NCBI GenBank assembly: GCA_947069175.1 | Contig: CAMTDV010000012.1 | Location: 33,264,341-33,328,340, forward strand | Direction: 5' to 3' | Source of the DNA: Scalesia atractyloides | Taxonomy: Eukaryota; Streptophyta; Magnoliopsida; Asterales; Asteraceae | DNA: 64,000 bases | In this document: one piece after another, positions 9,541 through 20,745 of the stretch | Layout: the number at the start of each line of letters is the position of its first letter | Numbering within the stretch: the stretch's first letter is position 1 | Translations under genes and position numbers: made by a program | Notes under the pieces: model-generated | Database searches by the model: none | Told to the model about the DNA's origin: nothing | The model's input: the letters and a program-made list of their open reading frames with translations, nothing else

Positions 9541-10079
9541 CTAAAAATTCCCAATCACCCAAGAACAATCGGGGTGGGGAGACGGGACGATCACTGTCAC
9601 GGTCGTTCGACATGGACGACTACTAATTCCGACGACGCGGGCTTTTGGTATTAGGCAACATATATTCTCATCCCACCACTTTTCTACATATTCCTCCCCC
9701 GTGTCCGTTTCATAGCTTTCGGCCCATGCTGGGACTTCTTCTGTCGGGTTCGGGTTTGTTGCTGGTGGATTCGGCGGTGTAGGATGAGACGTCGTACCAA
9801 TTCTTATTCCCGCAAGTTGAAGTCGACTCATGGTTAAATCGTATGTCAAGTTCAACTCTTAAATGGTAAAATCGTCAAGATGTTGTGGTTGGTAATATTC
9901 ATAAACAGGAGGTTGGTTTGGAGGTGGTGGGTTTGTAGGCATTGGGTTTGAAAGTGGTGGGTTTGTAGCTTGTTGGTTTGCAAGACGTCTTGATTGTCGA
10001 GGTTGGACGACGGTGGGTTTGAAGGTTGCGGGTTTAAACGACGACGTGTTAATGTAACACCATGTAAAATCGTGTTCAA
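9541..10079 (-). pseudogene. Unknown Pro/Asn-rich ORF relic, disrupted by LTR (copy 1)
   Basis: Two minus-strand frames (9,852-10,079 and 9,541-9,855) are the same protein in one phase, separated by a single stop after HLDDFTI. Visible features are a low-complexity N-terminal region rich in Pro, Asn, Gln and Thr (repeats of TNPPLSN type), then LNLTYDLTMSRLQLAGIRIG and an acidic tail with YETDTGEEYVEKWWDENI. No family is recognised. The first codons are inside an LTR that begins at 10,053, so the apparent start Met is not native. A retroelement Gag-like or capsid-like protein is possible but unproven. Confidence 0.4.
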
Positions 10080-10137
10080 TAGTATAGTGACACGTGTTAT
10101 ATTTTTATTTTTAGTCTATTAAAGACTAACAGGGACT

Positions 10138-10440
10138 AAAAGTGTCAACATGCTCAAACTAAGTCTTTGAGTGATTTCTGATGTCAACATGCAAAAACCA
10201 AGCCTTTGAGTGACCATTAGTGTCAACATGCTTAAAAATATAGTCTCGGAGTGACCATTAGTGTCAACATCTTGAAATATAGCCTTGAGTGACCATTAGT
10301 GTCAACATACTTGAAACATAGCCTCTTAGTGACCATTGGTGTCAACATGCTTAAAACTTGGCCTCTGAGTGACCGTTGTGTCAACATGCCCAGCCTCTAG
10401 TGACATCGGAGTCAACATGCTTATAACGAGCCTCTGATGA
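10138..10440 (+). repeat. Minisatellite, ~40-bp unit, about 8 copies
   Basis: Each unit begins GTCAACATGC, then a variable AAAAC..TAGCCTC core, then GAGTGACCATTAGT. Units are about 31-43 bp and degenerate. A stray related unit lies at about 10,537. The array sits in the upstream (U3-like) part of an LTR ahead of the TATA box, where enhancer-like repeats are common. Confidence 0.75.
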
Positions 10441-10907
10441 TCCTTTACGAAGTCCTAACTCTCATCTGTCCCATTTATTGGACGAGAGGGATTGAATTCG
10501 TAATTATATGAAAGTTGGATAATGGAGGGATTAAAAGTGTCAACATGTTAATTTATACCTCTGAGTGACCTTTTAACGAACCGAGAGCTCGATAATGTCC
10601 GGGCATAATCCCGGGTATGCCAAGTATTGGCTACGGAGGGCTAAAAGTGCTAAAAAGGTGTTTTAGGAGGTTTTAAGGGTGTTCAATAAGTTGAGGGGCT
10701 AAAAGTGACAAACTTCAATTCTATGGGGCGCTCGCGGGGCGCGAGAGGTCTGTGTCTGCAGAAAGTTTGCTTGGCCTCCACACATATTGCCAAAAACCAT
10801 TTTTTTCGAAACTATGGACTTTCAATCACTATGCCACGTTTTAGGACACTTGTAAGCTTCCTCTTACACCCCTAAACACCTGGCATCACCTCCTTTGAGT
10901 TCTCCAA

Positions 10908-10917
10908 CTATAAATAG
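10908..10917 (+). promoter_or_regulatory. LTR TATA box (copy 1)
   Basis: CTATAAATAG is followed by a C/T-rich leader and CTCCCTCCTCTAGAAG. It is the best candidate core promoter of this LTR on the plus strand. The same arrangement is repeated at about 14,627. Confidence 0.5.
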
Positions 10918-13268
10918 GTGTTCAAGTCCACCATTTGAACTTGCACCTTTCTTATTCATAACTCTTCTCCCTCCTCTAGAAGTTCCTAACTGAAAGGAGC
11001 ATCCAACTTAGTTCTCTTGCATTCTAGGAACCTCTTGTAAGTGTTCCTTCCTTGTGCATTTTTGTTTATAGGCTTTTATAGCCAAAAGTCAAGCGTTTTA
11101 CGGAAAAACGCTTTGACTTTCGGTTAAGACCATTATGGTCCAGCCATTGTTCATAACGAACATGGCTAAGTGATCGTAATAAGGTAGGTGTTAGTTCCTA
11201 TAAAGGGCACCTCCTGAAGATGACATTTACTAGACCAATTGACGGGTCAAAGTTATGATATTAAAAAGTCAAACAGGCCATTTTTTGGAAAAATCATAAA
11301 TTGATCTTATATATGTTATGAAACTTGTTTTGACACTTAAACAAGTTGGTAATAATTATTAGAACATGTTCGGCTCGTCAATTTCAGTTCTAGGGTCGTT
11401 CGCAACCGAAAGTCGTGAAGTTTGACTTACGCTTTGACTTTCGATTCTGACCCGATTTAGATTAGTTACCTACTGATCTCAAGTTGCATTATGATCATAA
11501 TATAATGTAGCATAACCCTCTGAGGTTATATTACATGATCATAATCAGCCGCTCTTCTTAGTTCAGTTTGTAAGCGAGCCAATCATAAGTAAAGGGCTGA
11601 TCGGTTCAGTTTGTCTCGAATTATTATTTTTAATTAGTATATATACACATACCTATATATATCCACACATTTATAGTTTTATATATACCACTCTGTTAGA
11701 TTTTAGTCTCTTATATACAAATCTACACGTTATCTATACTTACTAGCTAAATCACACCAATAAAAAATTAACACCAAATCTAAAAGTTAAACCCTAAACC
11801 GCTCAACTACAGTCTACTCATCGCCTTAGTGTCTTATGCTATTACCCTAAGTCAATCATCTTCTGCTCTCAACTCATTGTTCGTGCAATATGATCATCGC
11901 TTCATCAGCCACAACATTGTTATCATAAGAAAAATATTATGCTATGAAATGTGTCTGTTTTTAAAAATATAAAAACTTGAGACCCAACATTGTCATCATC
12001 TTTCTCCACAACTTTAAATAATGCGACACAGTTGTCAAAATCGCTCAAAGTTCGCTCGACACTCGCTCGGAATAATCACTCCTCGAAAATGCTCGTTTGA
12101 TTGAGGCTCGATTTTAAATGAGCCACTCGGCTCGATTCGGTTTGTAAACGAACCAAGCACGAGCAAAAGTCAGTTCGGTTCGACTCGGCTCATAAACAGC
12201 CCTGTATAGTTGGCGGCACATTATGTCATGTATTTACCGTATGAAAATACATGTTTCGGTGTATCCAATCTGAAGCATTGCGGTCACAAAAGGAATGGAA
12301 TCAAACCCGAGTGGTTCGTTCACTAAGTGTTCCACCTGACCACTACACCACCCTAATTTTATATCAAGACTTAGTGGAGTCAAAACGTACAATACTCAAT
12401 TTATACCTTCAAACTAAAACATATTTATATTTGACCTGACTCATTTTCGAACATAATTTATGTCAAAACATAGACCAACCTAAAAATACACAAAAATTAG
12501 CATGAAAACGTACATAAATACGCACGAAAACGCATTATATTTGACCGTACATAAAAATAATCACGTCAAAAAAATTAAGCTAAATAATGAAGATACAAGG
12601 GTAATTTAAAAGGTTAGAATCTAATGGGGTGAAAATGATATTTAATAAAGTTTTTAGAAAGTACAGAGGGCATAAGATTTTAGAAAATGTAGAGGGTGTA
12701 AATGTCAAATTTGAAAGTTTAGTGGCTATTTTTGTCCACGCATTGTGACGGTGATGTCGAAACGTGAAAAAAAGTTAACATTCGAGTTTTTGAACCCTGT
12801 GCGTTGTTGAGACGTAAACACGTGGGAAAACACGACTTGGAACAAAAACAATATAAGAAAACAAAAGGAAAAGAAAAATTTGAAACAAAAACAATATAAG
12901 AAAAGGCTTCGAAACAAAAACAGCATAAGAAAACAAAAAGGGAAAAAAATAAATTTTGTAGCCAAGTCTAGAACCTAAGTCCCCCTTATCAAAGTCAAGA
13001 ACTCTTAACCAAATTCACCGTAACTTAATTTATTAGATGGAAGGGGCACTTAACCTCCCTATCCTAAGAAAGATCCACCAAAGTCCTTATACTATGTCAC
13101 TTAAACTATATGTTATTTTTCCATATCGATTTAGTGTTGTTACATAGATAAGGTTAACCTTTTTCTTTTTCTTTTTCTTTTTTATTACAAATATAAATAA
13201 CTAAACGCATGAATAGTTAAACACATAATTAATTGATACATTTCTAATAATTAAAAAAAATTGCACTC

Positions 13269-13842
13269 CTAATTTTTTTTTTTAAAAAATGACATCCTAA
13301 AAATCCCAATCACCCAAGAACATTCGGGGTGGGGAGACGGGACGATCACTGTCACGGTCGTTCGACATGGACGACTACTAATTCTGACGACGCGGGCTTT
13401 TGGTATTGGGCAACATATATTCTCATCCCACCACTTTTCTACATATTCCTCCCCCGTGTCCATTTCATAGCCTTAGGCCCATGCTGGGACGTCTTCTGTC
13501 GGGTTCGGGTTTGTTGCTGGTGGATTTGGCGGTGTAGGATGAGACGTCGTACCAATTCTTATTCCCGCAAGTTGAAGTCGACTCATTGTTAAATCGTATG
13601 TCAAGTTCAACTCTTAAACGGTAAAATCGTCAAGATGTTGTGGTTGGTAATATTCATAAACAGGAGGTTGGTTTGGAGGTGGTGGGTTTTGTAGGCATTG
13701 GGTTTGAAAGTGGTGGGTTGTATTGTTGACTTGTTGGTTTTGCAAGACGTCTTGATTGTCGAGGGCTGGACGACGGGGGGTTTGAAGGTTGCGGGTTTAA
13801 ACGACGACGTGTTAATGTAACACCATGTAAAATCGTGTCCAA
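13269..13842 (-). pseudogene. Unknown Pro/Asn-rich ORF relic (copy 2)
   Basis: This is the second copy of the unknown ORF, in frames 13,654-13,842 and 13,269-13,463, with a further frameshift in the middle. It retains YVEKWWDENICC and NPQPSNPPSSSPRQSRRLAK. As in copy 1 the apparent N-terminus lies in the LTR. The reading frame can be followed beyond the solo LTR into 17,284-17,330 on the minus strand, which indicates that the LTR inserted into a pre-existing ORF. Confidence 0.4.
13811..13815 (+). repeat. Target site duplication GTTAA, left
   Basis: The five bases before the LTR start TGTAACACC are GTTAA and are repeated right after the LTR end at 17,279-17,283. A 5-bp duplication is the usual product of LTR-retrotransposon integration. 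Confidence 0.8.
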
Positions 13843-13897
13843 TAGTATAGTGACACGTGTTATATTTTTTATTTTTAGTCTACTAAAGACTAACAGG

Positions 13898-14165
13898 GAC
13901 TAAAAGTGTCAACATGCTCAAACTAAGTCTTTGAGTGATTTCTGATGTCAAAATGCAAAAACCGAGCCTCTGAGTGACCATTAGTGTCAACATGTTAAAA
14001 ACGGCCTCTAGTGACTATTAGTGTCAACATACTTGAAACATAGCCTCTTAGTGACCATGGTGTCAACATGCTTAAAACTTGTCCTCTGAGTGACCGTTGT
14101 GTCAACATGCCCAGCCTCTAGTGACATCGGAGTCAACATGCTTATAACGAGCCTCTGAGTGATCC
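13898..14165 (+). repeat. Minisatellite, ~40-bp unit, about 7 copies
   Basis: Copy of the array at 10,138 with one unit fewer. The difference between two otherwise collinear duplicates shows that the array changed length after the duplication. Confidence 0.7.
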
Positions 14166-14626
14166 TTTACGAAGTCCTAACTCTCATATGTCCCATTTAT
14201 TGGACAAGAGGGATTGAATTCGTAATTATATGAAAGTTGGATAATGGAGGGATTAAAAGTGTCAACATGTTAATTTATACCTCTGAGTGACCTTTTAACG
14301 AACCGAGAGCTCGATAATGTCCGGGCATAATCGGGTATGCCAAGTATTGGCTACGGAGGGCTAAAAGTGCTAAAAAGGTGTTTTAGGAGGTTTTAAGGGT
14401 GTTCAATAAGTTGAGGGGCTAAAAGTGACAAACTTCAATTTATGGGGCGCTCGCGGGGCGCGAGAGGCCTGTGTCTACAGAAAGTTTGCTTGGCCTCCAC
14501 ACATATTGCCAAAAACTATTTTTTCGAAACTATGGACTTTCAATCAGCTATGCAACGTTTTAGGACACTTGTAAGCTCTCTCTTACACCCCTAAACACCT
14601 GGCATCACCTCCTTTGAGTTCTCCAA

Positions 14627-14636
14627 CTATAAATAG
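14627..14636 (+). promoter_or_regulatory. Solo LTR TATA box
   Basis: CTATAAATAG lies about 810 bp into the solo LTR, with a pyrimidine-rich leader downstream. It is a candidate promoter that could still drive transcription rightward. Confidence 0.5.
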
Positions 14637-17278
14637 GTGTTCAAGTCCACCATTTGAACTTGCACCTTTCTAATTCATAACTCTTCTCCCTCCTCTAGAA
14701 GTTCCTAACTGAAAGGAGCATCCAACTTAGTTCTCTTGCATTCTAGGAACCTCTTGTAAGTGTTCCTTCCTTGTGCATTTTTGTTTATAGGCTTTTATAG
14801 CCAAAAGTCAAGCGTTTTACGGAAAACGCTTTGACTTTCGGTTAAGACCATTATGGTCCAGCCATTGTTCATAACAAACATGGCTAAGTGATCGTAATAA
14901 GGTAGGTGTTAGTTCCTATAAAGGGCACCTCCTGAAGATCACGTTTACTTGACCAATTGACGGGTCAAAGTTATGATATTAAAAAGTCAAACAGGCCATT
15001 TTTTGGAAAAATCATAAATTGATCTTATATATGTTATGAAACTTGTTTTGACACTTAAACAATTTGGTAATAATTATTAGAACATGTTCGGCTCGTCAAT
15101 TTCAGTTCTAGGGTCGGTTCGCAACCGAAAGTCGTGAAGTTTGACTTACGCTTTGACTTTCGATTCTGACCCGATTTAGATTAGTTACCTACTGATCTCA
15201 AGTTGCATTATGATCATAATATAATGTAGCATAACCCTCTGAGTTATATTACATGATCATAATCAGAATTTAAGTTTATGCGCAATTTCCGTAATTATGC
15301 CATTTTTGACTAAAATGTCCTTTTTGCATAAATTAAGGTTTTAATAATAATGAACTTGAAAATAAGATTTCTACTGATATAATATTATAAGTGGGATTAT
15401 TTGGGATGTCAAACCAGATTATACACTGTGTTTACAAAGCAGGTCCTTGAATTATGCCTATAAATGACGATTTAGCCCTTGTGGCTCATAAAATGGTTTT
15501 AATCAAATCTATTCAAGGTAAATATTTTATCTACTGATATGTTATATTAAATAACATGTCTAAGATATTTTAATCTGATCTTAACATCAGTTTTCATTAA
15601 ACATCGTATAAAACATCATTTTACGACATAAGCATCGTTTCGACGCATAGTATGGTTTTAAACCATATTAATTGACCAAGACTTGTTACCTACTGATTTT
15701 AAACTTATTTTAAAAAATATTTACAGTAGGTACATGTTATAAACTCTGAGTAGGTACATGTTATAAACTCAGAATCCCAAAAACATTTATAAACTATGTG
15801 TAAAATGACCAAAATGCCCATTCGGTGCATAGTTTGGTCATACAATATATATTACACATATAATTAATATCCTACTGATATTATATCATAAATAAAATAT
15901 TTTTCCAGAATACTTATAGTTATAACATTAAATTATATTCAAGTTCCTTTTATACGGAAATTACCGAAACACCCTTATGAAGCATAGTTTCAATTTAAAA
16001 CCATAACGGGCATAAAAGTTGATATCCTACCAATATTACAACTTATTTAAAATATAATGGCATATAGAACTTGTCCATGACTTATCCGATTACCCGAAAT
16101 CGCTAATATGCTTACAGTTAAGTATATGTAACTATTTTACTAAAATTAACCAAAACGGATTTAACCTTATCATTTAAGTTTCAAAATCCAGAATGTTTAT
16201 AGTTTACCATACTGTACAAGTCAAAGTACTTGTCGGTTTTAAACTACATTCTATCCGGTCATCGTTTAATCAAGCGTTATACGTCTTGATCATGCTCACT
16301 ACACGGTCCAAGTCTATGACTTAAATAAGACCGTTAGTATTTAATTGGTTAGCTTATGCCAAATCCAGACCAGAGCCTTCCGGTAAATGCTATCTGTACT
16401 TAGCTCATTTTGAATGCGGCTGAGATATAATCTTGCATTTTAAACAACGCTAACTCAGGTAAATACTCTTGACTTATTTACCCTATACGGGCTTGGGATA
16501 CGGTAAATTATTACCGCTTGGTCGGAAATGGGATCAATCAATGCCGATTAGTGGCTAGTAAATCCGCATTTTCTGTTTTAATCAATTTTGTTTGATAACT
16601 TAAATATCGGGGGTTAACTACCGTGTCCTGGATATCCTCGGCTCATTACATTAGATAATGGCCACGACCTTAGCGTGGAGTGTAGGCATACACCTGATAG
16701 ATGCTCAAATGCAACTACCCACACTTGTTGGGGATAACTCCTTCGTGAGTTCATAAGTGGTGTGTACGTTAATCATGTCTAGGTTTTCGTACTGGGCCCT
16801 GTATGTATGGACAAACATGTGAATCTGTTAACAAGGTTGCAAAGTCAACTTTCCCAAGTTATAAAAGATTTTGTGCCTTTGCACTTAAAAATCATTTTCA
16901 AATGTTTTCAAAATGAGTCAGTCAGGTGTATTTACCAGCGAAAGCTGACGTATTTTCAAAAGACTATGTTGCAAGTACAATACGAAATAGGTTGGAAGCT
17001 GCTCGGTATAGATATAAGAGGATCTTGCAAATCCTTAGATCTGCCCAAAGTTTGTTATACATTTTTATGCATTTTACGATCCGCCTGTGGACTTTCGTTA
17101 CAAGCCGTCTGTATATTATTATTTTGTACTTTGAACATTTCGGTTTGTAATAGTAATTTTACTCCAAGACTTCCAATGTGTCGTGTTTAATTGACAATGA
17201 TTTATCAACTGACGTCACGATACTCCCCACTCAGGCCCACCGGTGAATGGATTTGGGTTGAAAATCTGGAGTGTGACA

Positions 17279-17499
17279 GTTAATCGCTGACAGTGTGAAG
17301 ATTCCGCCGATTTGATAGGAAACAGATAACTTCCACCTATGTTAATGAATTATGGTGACAAAATGTTGGGTGTAGAGAAGTAGTAAAAATGGTAGAGATA
17401 CTAGAGTGGGGTAGAATTTGAAATGAGATGGTTTAAACAAGAATGGTAAATGTTTGAAATATTGATCGGAGTGTCGCGTCCTAGTCAAAGACACATATA
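17279..17499. other. Host flank of the solo LTR, then an LTR-end fragment
   Basis: The GTTAA duplication (17,279-17,283) is followed by about 180 bp of DNA. On the minus strand its proximal part continues the frame of the disrupted unknown ORF. At about 17,463, TGATCGGAGTGTCGCGTCCT resembles the terminus TGACGGAGTGTCGCGCCCGT of the LTR at 26,749. A short piece of that LTR family therefore seems to be present before the next block starts. Confidence 0.4.
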
Positions 17500-18177
17500 C
17501 ACACAATTTGGGTTGTAACATGTTAACATACAAAAACACACAAATACACACACTACATGCTTTATGCACTCAATCTTTCATACATGCTTATTGTTATGCT
17601 TTGGTACATGCTAAATTCATACATGCTTCTTGTCATTAACTTAGCTAGCCCCGGCTTAACATATATAGCGCTATAGGAGTAGCAAACCGCCCGTCGGGGT
17701 ATTGTTAAGCTTAAGTTGATTCTTATTCTTATTCATACTTTAGTCTCGTTACTTCGTGTGACGAGGGACACATTTATTCTTGTGGACACTTGGGTTTGAC
17801 AATTAGCATTGCTTGCTAGCTTACCTTGTATACAATTGCCGTGTAGATTTGAGTAAATTCTGTTATACTTATGCTATGTACTTAAACTTGTGTACTCGCC
17901 AATACTTTTGTATTGAACTATATTTTTAACATGTTACAGGTTGATGATGATGCTTATGACAAATCTAGTAGGGACGACATAGAAATGTACCTAGAATGTT
18001 AGGCTTTCATGTTGTAATTTTGTTGAACTTGTTGTATTTTGATTTATGTTGTAATTGATAATTTTATATATGAATTGAACGAGTTTTTATTTAAATATTG
18101 TCACAAATAGTGTTATGATGCATTGAGCAATCTATTTCCCTCACTCTGATGTTTCCGCCATCGGTTGGGGTGTGACA
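17500..18177 (+). mobile_element. Truncated gypsy LTR, right half (extra copy)
   Basis: This matches the right half of the LTR at 19,412-20,729 almost base for base (its 20,063-20,729), including the end GGTTGGGGTGTGACA. It is followed by TCTTA and by the same flank that follows the 3' LTR at 25,188. It is either a local duplication of '3' LTR plus flank' or an assembly duplicate. Confidence 0.7.
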
Positions 18178-19290
18178 TCTTATTTCTTTTTCTTTAAAAA
18201 CATTTGCTAGAAATACCTTTTCTTCTATAATCACAAGGAATATAATCATAACTAAGGACCTATACATGTTGTTTGGTTTGGAACCGGTTGATGATTTACT
18301 TTGAGAAATTCGGTCTTCAAACACGATCAAGTCGACTTAAAGGCAAAAGTTTACAAAATCTCCAATTTTTCTCCGTCCACACACTTGAGATTGACATTGT
18401 ACTCAATGTGTAGTGTTTTGAATGAAGGATAAGATTAGAACTCAGCGTAACCGGAATGCACAAGACTTAACTATCATCCGCAATAACCTCATCCCCAATA
18501 ATATACAATTACAATCCACTATTACAAATAAAAATACAACAAACAAAGCTTGGAGAATTAGAAATAGATACAACTGGTTTTCTTCATATTCCATGATATC
18601 GTTGTTTCCCAAGCAAAACGGTTGCTATAGACAAGCATGAAGGTACCTACAAACTTCAAACGTGTGTAGAAGCAAGCTTCTCACAACAATTGAAATCCAT
18701 AACTTTGTTCATTTTACCATTTCACAAGAACATTTACCAAGTAATCTATTAATTGCTTTGATTTGTGGAAAAAAAATTACGACAACATCCTAACTCACTT
18801 TCATAGGAATCACGGTTGCATTTAGCGTATGCAACAAGCCCTTTAAGCCTCCCGGTAGCTCGGGGGGACGAGGAAGGTCTCGTGAGGGTTCTATAGGGAA
18901 CACACCCACAAAGTTCATTTAAACTAAAGAAACAAAAAAAAGTACAAATATACAACAATCATACCTGATTTCGCCTCTCACGATGGTCTAAGTGAACATT
19001 TTCCTACCGAGTTACTGATGTACGCTCGGTAGTTGACTTGCCAGTTCCACAATTTCATCCAAACGATTGGCAGGAAAATTGAAACACTTATGAGGGGGCC
19101 ACTTCATGATAGCTTGCCCGAGGTCTTTCCATCTCACCTTTCTTTCCTTCAATCTCAAGCTCTTTTCCCCAATTTTATCATTTGAGATAACCGATATATG
19201 AGGATAGTCAGGATACAATATGATTACCTAGGTTACTAGTTCTTTGAAAGGTGTTACGTCTTCATTTAAATTTAAACTCTCATTTTCTTG
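18178..19290 (-). mobile_element. Internal fragment of the minus-strand gag-protease-type element
   Basis: The segment shares marker phrases with the internal region of the right-hand element at 61,300-61,950. These are CACACTTGAGATTGACATTG with CTCAATGTG, the CTCCCGGTAGCTCGGGGGGA palindrome near 18,848, and GGGTTCTATAGGGAACACAC. The orientation is the same. A degraded second copy lies at 25,189-26,190. No pol domains are visible. Confidence 0.55.
19012..19218 (-). CDS. Small unknown ORF in the element's internal region
   Basis: The 68-residue frame contains LRLKERKVRWKDLGQAIMKW and KCFNFPANRLDEIVELASQL. It is charged, hydrophilic and compositionally protein-like (Trp, Phe and Leu spaced as in a helical domain), with no membrane segment. 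It lies in a non-pol part of a retroelement. It may be an accessory ORF or the remnant of a captured host exon. The same place in the copy at about 25,950-26,130 is present but full of single-base gaps. No family is recognised. Confidence 0.3.
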   Translation of the reverse strand: MYPDYPHISVISNDKIGEKSLRLKERKVRWKDLGQAIMKWPPHKCFNFPANRLDEIVELASQLPSVHQ

Positions 19291-19406
19291 ATAGTGATTT
19301 TTTTTTGTTTAAAAGTAGCTCAAAATCTCACAAGTTGCGGGGAAAGGGTTACCGATGTGAAGCATGCATGTATTTTACCAAAAGCTTGTTAGCTATAACT
19401 AGGCAT

Positions 19407-19411
19407 TCTTA
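19407..19411 (+). repeat. Target site duplication TCTTA, left
   Basis: TCTTA precedes the 5' LTR start TGTAACGCC and recurs after the 3' LTR at 25,189-25,193 and after the extra LTR copy at 18,178-18,182. Confidence 0.75.
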
Positions 19412-20729
19412 TGTAACGCCTAACTTTTTCGTACTTCCTGAATTAGAAAGTGTAATCGTATTTCTATTTATGGAAAATTGTATTCGTATCGCATTCGTAT
19501 TTCATTTCCCAATCTTATAATCCGAGACTTTGATTGTAATGAAATTCATACATGATACATACTTGTCTTACATGCATTTAATTGTTAAATACGTGTTTAC
19601 ATACAAACCGATACTTGTTATACGTACAAATACTCATGCATTCATACTTGATACCTAAAATATACTTACATATACATTATACACTTGAAAACATGCGAAA
19701 ATATCAAGTTTTACCATGAAATGTAAGATAAACTAAGTTCAAGAACTATAAATAGCATAATCCGGAGAAAGTGGTTTCTTGCCCATGGATTGGTCCATTT
19801 TGTGTTTGTTGAATTGTGTTTCTTGCATTTAATACTCACCTAACTCAACCCACAAACCTCAACTATAAATACCCACCTCCTCCCACTCTCATTTCACACC
19901 TCAAACACTTCTCTCTTCTCTCTAAAGCTCTAAAGCTCTCTCTATCTAAAGGTTCAAGGCTTTCAAAAGATAACTTGACGTTCCTCCAACCCTCCAAACC
20001 CTTCGTGAAGTAACAAGTGAAAGCTTGCAAAACCATGAGTACACTTGACCCATTTACCTTTTACACAATTTGGGTTGTAACATGTTAACATACAAAAACA
20101 CACAAATACACACACTACATGCTTTATGCACTCAATCTTTCATACATGCTTATTGGTATGCTTTGGTACATGCTAAATTCATACATGCTTCTTGTCATTA
20201 ACTTAGCTAGCCCCAACTTAACATATATAGCACTATAGGAGTAGCACACCGCCCATCAGGGTATTGTTAAGCTTAAGCTGATTCTTATTCTTATTCATAC
20301 TTTAGTCTCGTTACTTCGTGTGATGAGGGACACATTCATTCTTGTGGACACTTGGGTTTGATAATTAGTATTGCATGCTAGCTTACATTGTATACAATTT
20401 CCGTGTGGATTTGAGTAAATTCTTTTATACTTATGTTATGTACTTAAACTTGTGTACTCGCCAATAATTTTGTATTGAACTATACTTTTAACATGTTACA
20501 GGTTGATGATGATGCTTATGACAAATCTAGTAGGGACGACATAGAAATGTACCTAGAATGTTAGGCTTTCATGTTGTAATTTTGTTGAAGTTATTTCTGA
20601 TGTAAATGACAATTTTATATATGAAATGAACGAGTTTTTATTTAAATATTGTCGCAAATAGTGTTATGATGCATTGAGCAATCTATTTCGTCTCACTCTG
20701 ATGTTTCCGCCATCAGTTGGGGTGTGACA
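19412..20729 (+). mobile_element. 5' LTR of the non-autonomous gypsy element
   Basis: It begins TGTAACGCCTAACTTTTTCG and ends GTTGGGGTGTGACA, a 1,318-bp LTR. A TATA-like ACTATAAATACCCACC lies at about 19,862, followed by a CT-rich leader with CTCTCTTCTCTCTAAAGCTC. These are the usual features of a plant LTR promoter. Confidence 0.8.
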
Positions 20730-20732
20730 GAT

Positions 20733-20745
20733 TGGTATCAGAGAC
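20733..20745 (+). other. Primer binding site (tRNA-iMet)
   Basis: TGGTATCAGAGAC lies three bases after the LTR end, differing by one base from TGGTATCAGAGCC. It confirms the plus-strand orientation. Confidence 0.75.

Larger units (their letters stand above)
7871..11546 (+). repeat. Tandem duplication unit 1 (~3.68 kb)
   Basis: This unit begins AGCCGCTCTTCTTAGTTCAG and is repeated directly from 11,547. It holds the GCTCG-rich repeat, AT-rich DNA, a minus-strand relic ORF pair (9,541-10,079) and the first 1,494 bp of a long LTR (from 10,053) with minisatellite and TATA box. The two copies stay collinear and highly similar throughout, differing by small indels. Confidence 0.85.
10053..11546 (+). 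mobile_element. Left 1.5 kb of the long LTR, in duplication unit 1
   Basis: It begins TGTAACACCATGTAAAATCG, preceded by GTTAA, exactly as the complete LTR at 13,816 does. It carries the minisatellite (10,138-10,440), a GC-rich block GGGGCGCTCGCGGGGCGCGA (10,726) and a TATA box CTATAAATAG (about 10,908). It stops at the duplication breakpoint 11,546, so it is a partial copy made by the tandem duplication and not an independent insertion. Confidence 0.7.
11547..15264 (+). repeat. Tandem duplication unit 2 (~3.72 kb)
   Basis: This is the direct copy of unit 1, beginning at the junction ATAATCAG/CCGCTCTTCT. It ends at about 15,264, after which unique LTR sequence (AATTTAAGTTTATGCGCAAT) continues. 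Differences from unit 1 include about 70 extra bases near 12,880-12,960 and one fewer minisatellite unit. The breakpoints share only the dinucleotide AG. Confidence 0.85.
13816..17278 (+). mobile_element. Solo LTR (3.46 kb) of a Ty3/gypsy-type element
   Basis: The segment begins TGTAACACC and ends GGAGTGTGACA, and is bounded by GTTAA on both sides. No PBS, internal domain or second LTR is attached, which defines a solo LTR left by LTR-LTR recombination. It contains the minisatellite, GC-rich block and TATA box in its first 1 kb, then about 2 kb of AT-rich sequence without long conserved frames. Such long LTRs with TGT...GTGTGACA ends are typical of Asteraceae gypsy elements; the lineage is inferred, not shown. 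Confidence 0.8.

Noticed and set aside
10138..10440. CRISPR-like repeat array
   Set aside because: Units are contiguous degenerate minisatellite copies without unique spacers, inside a plant LTR.
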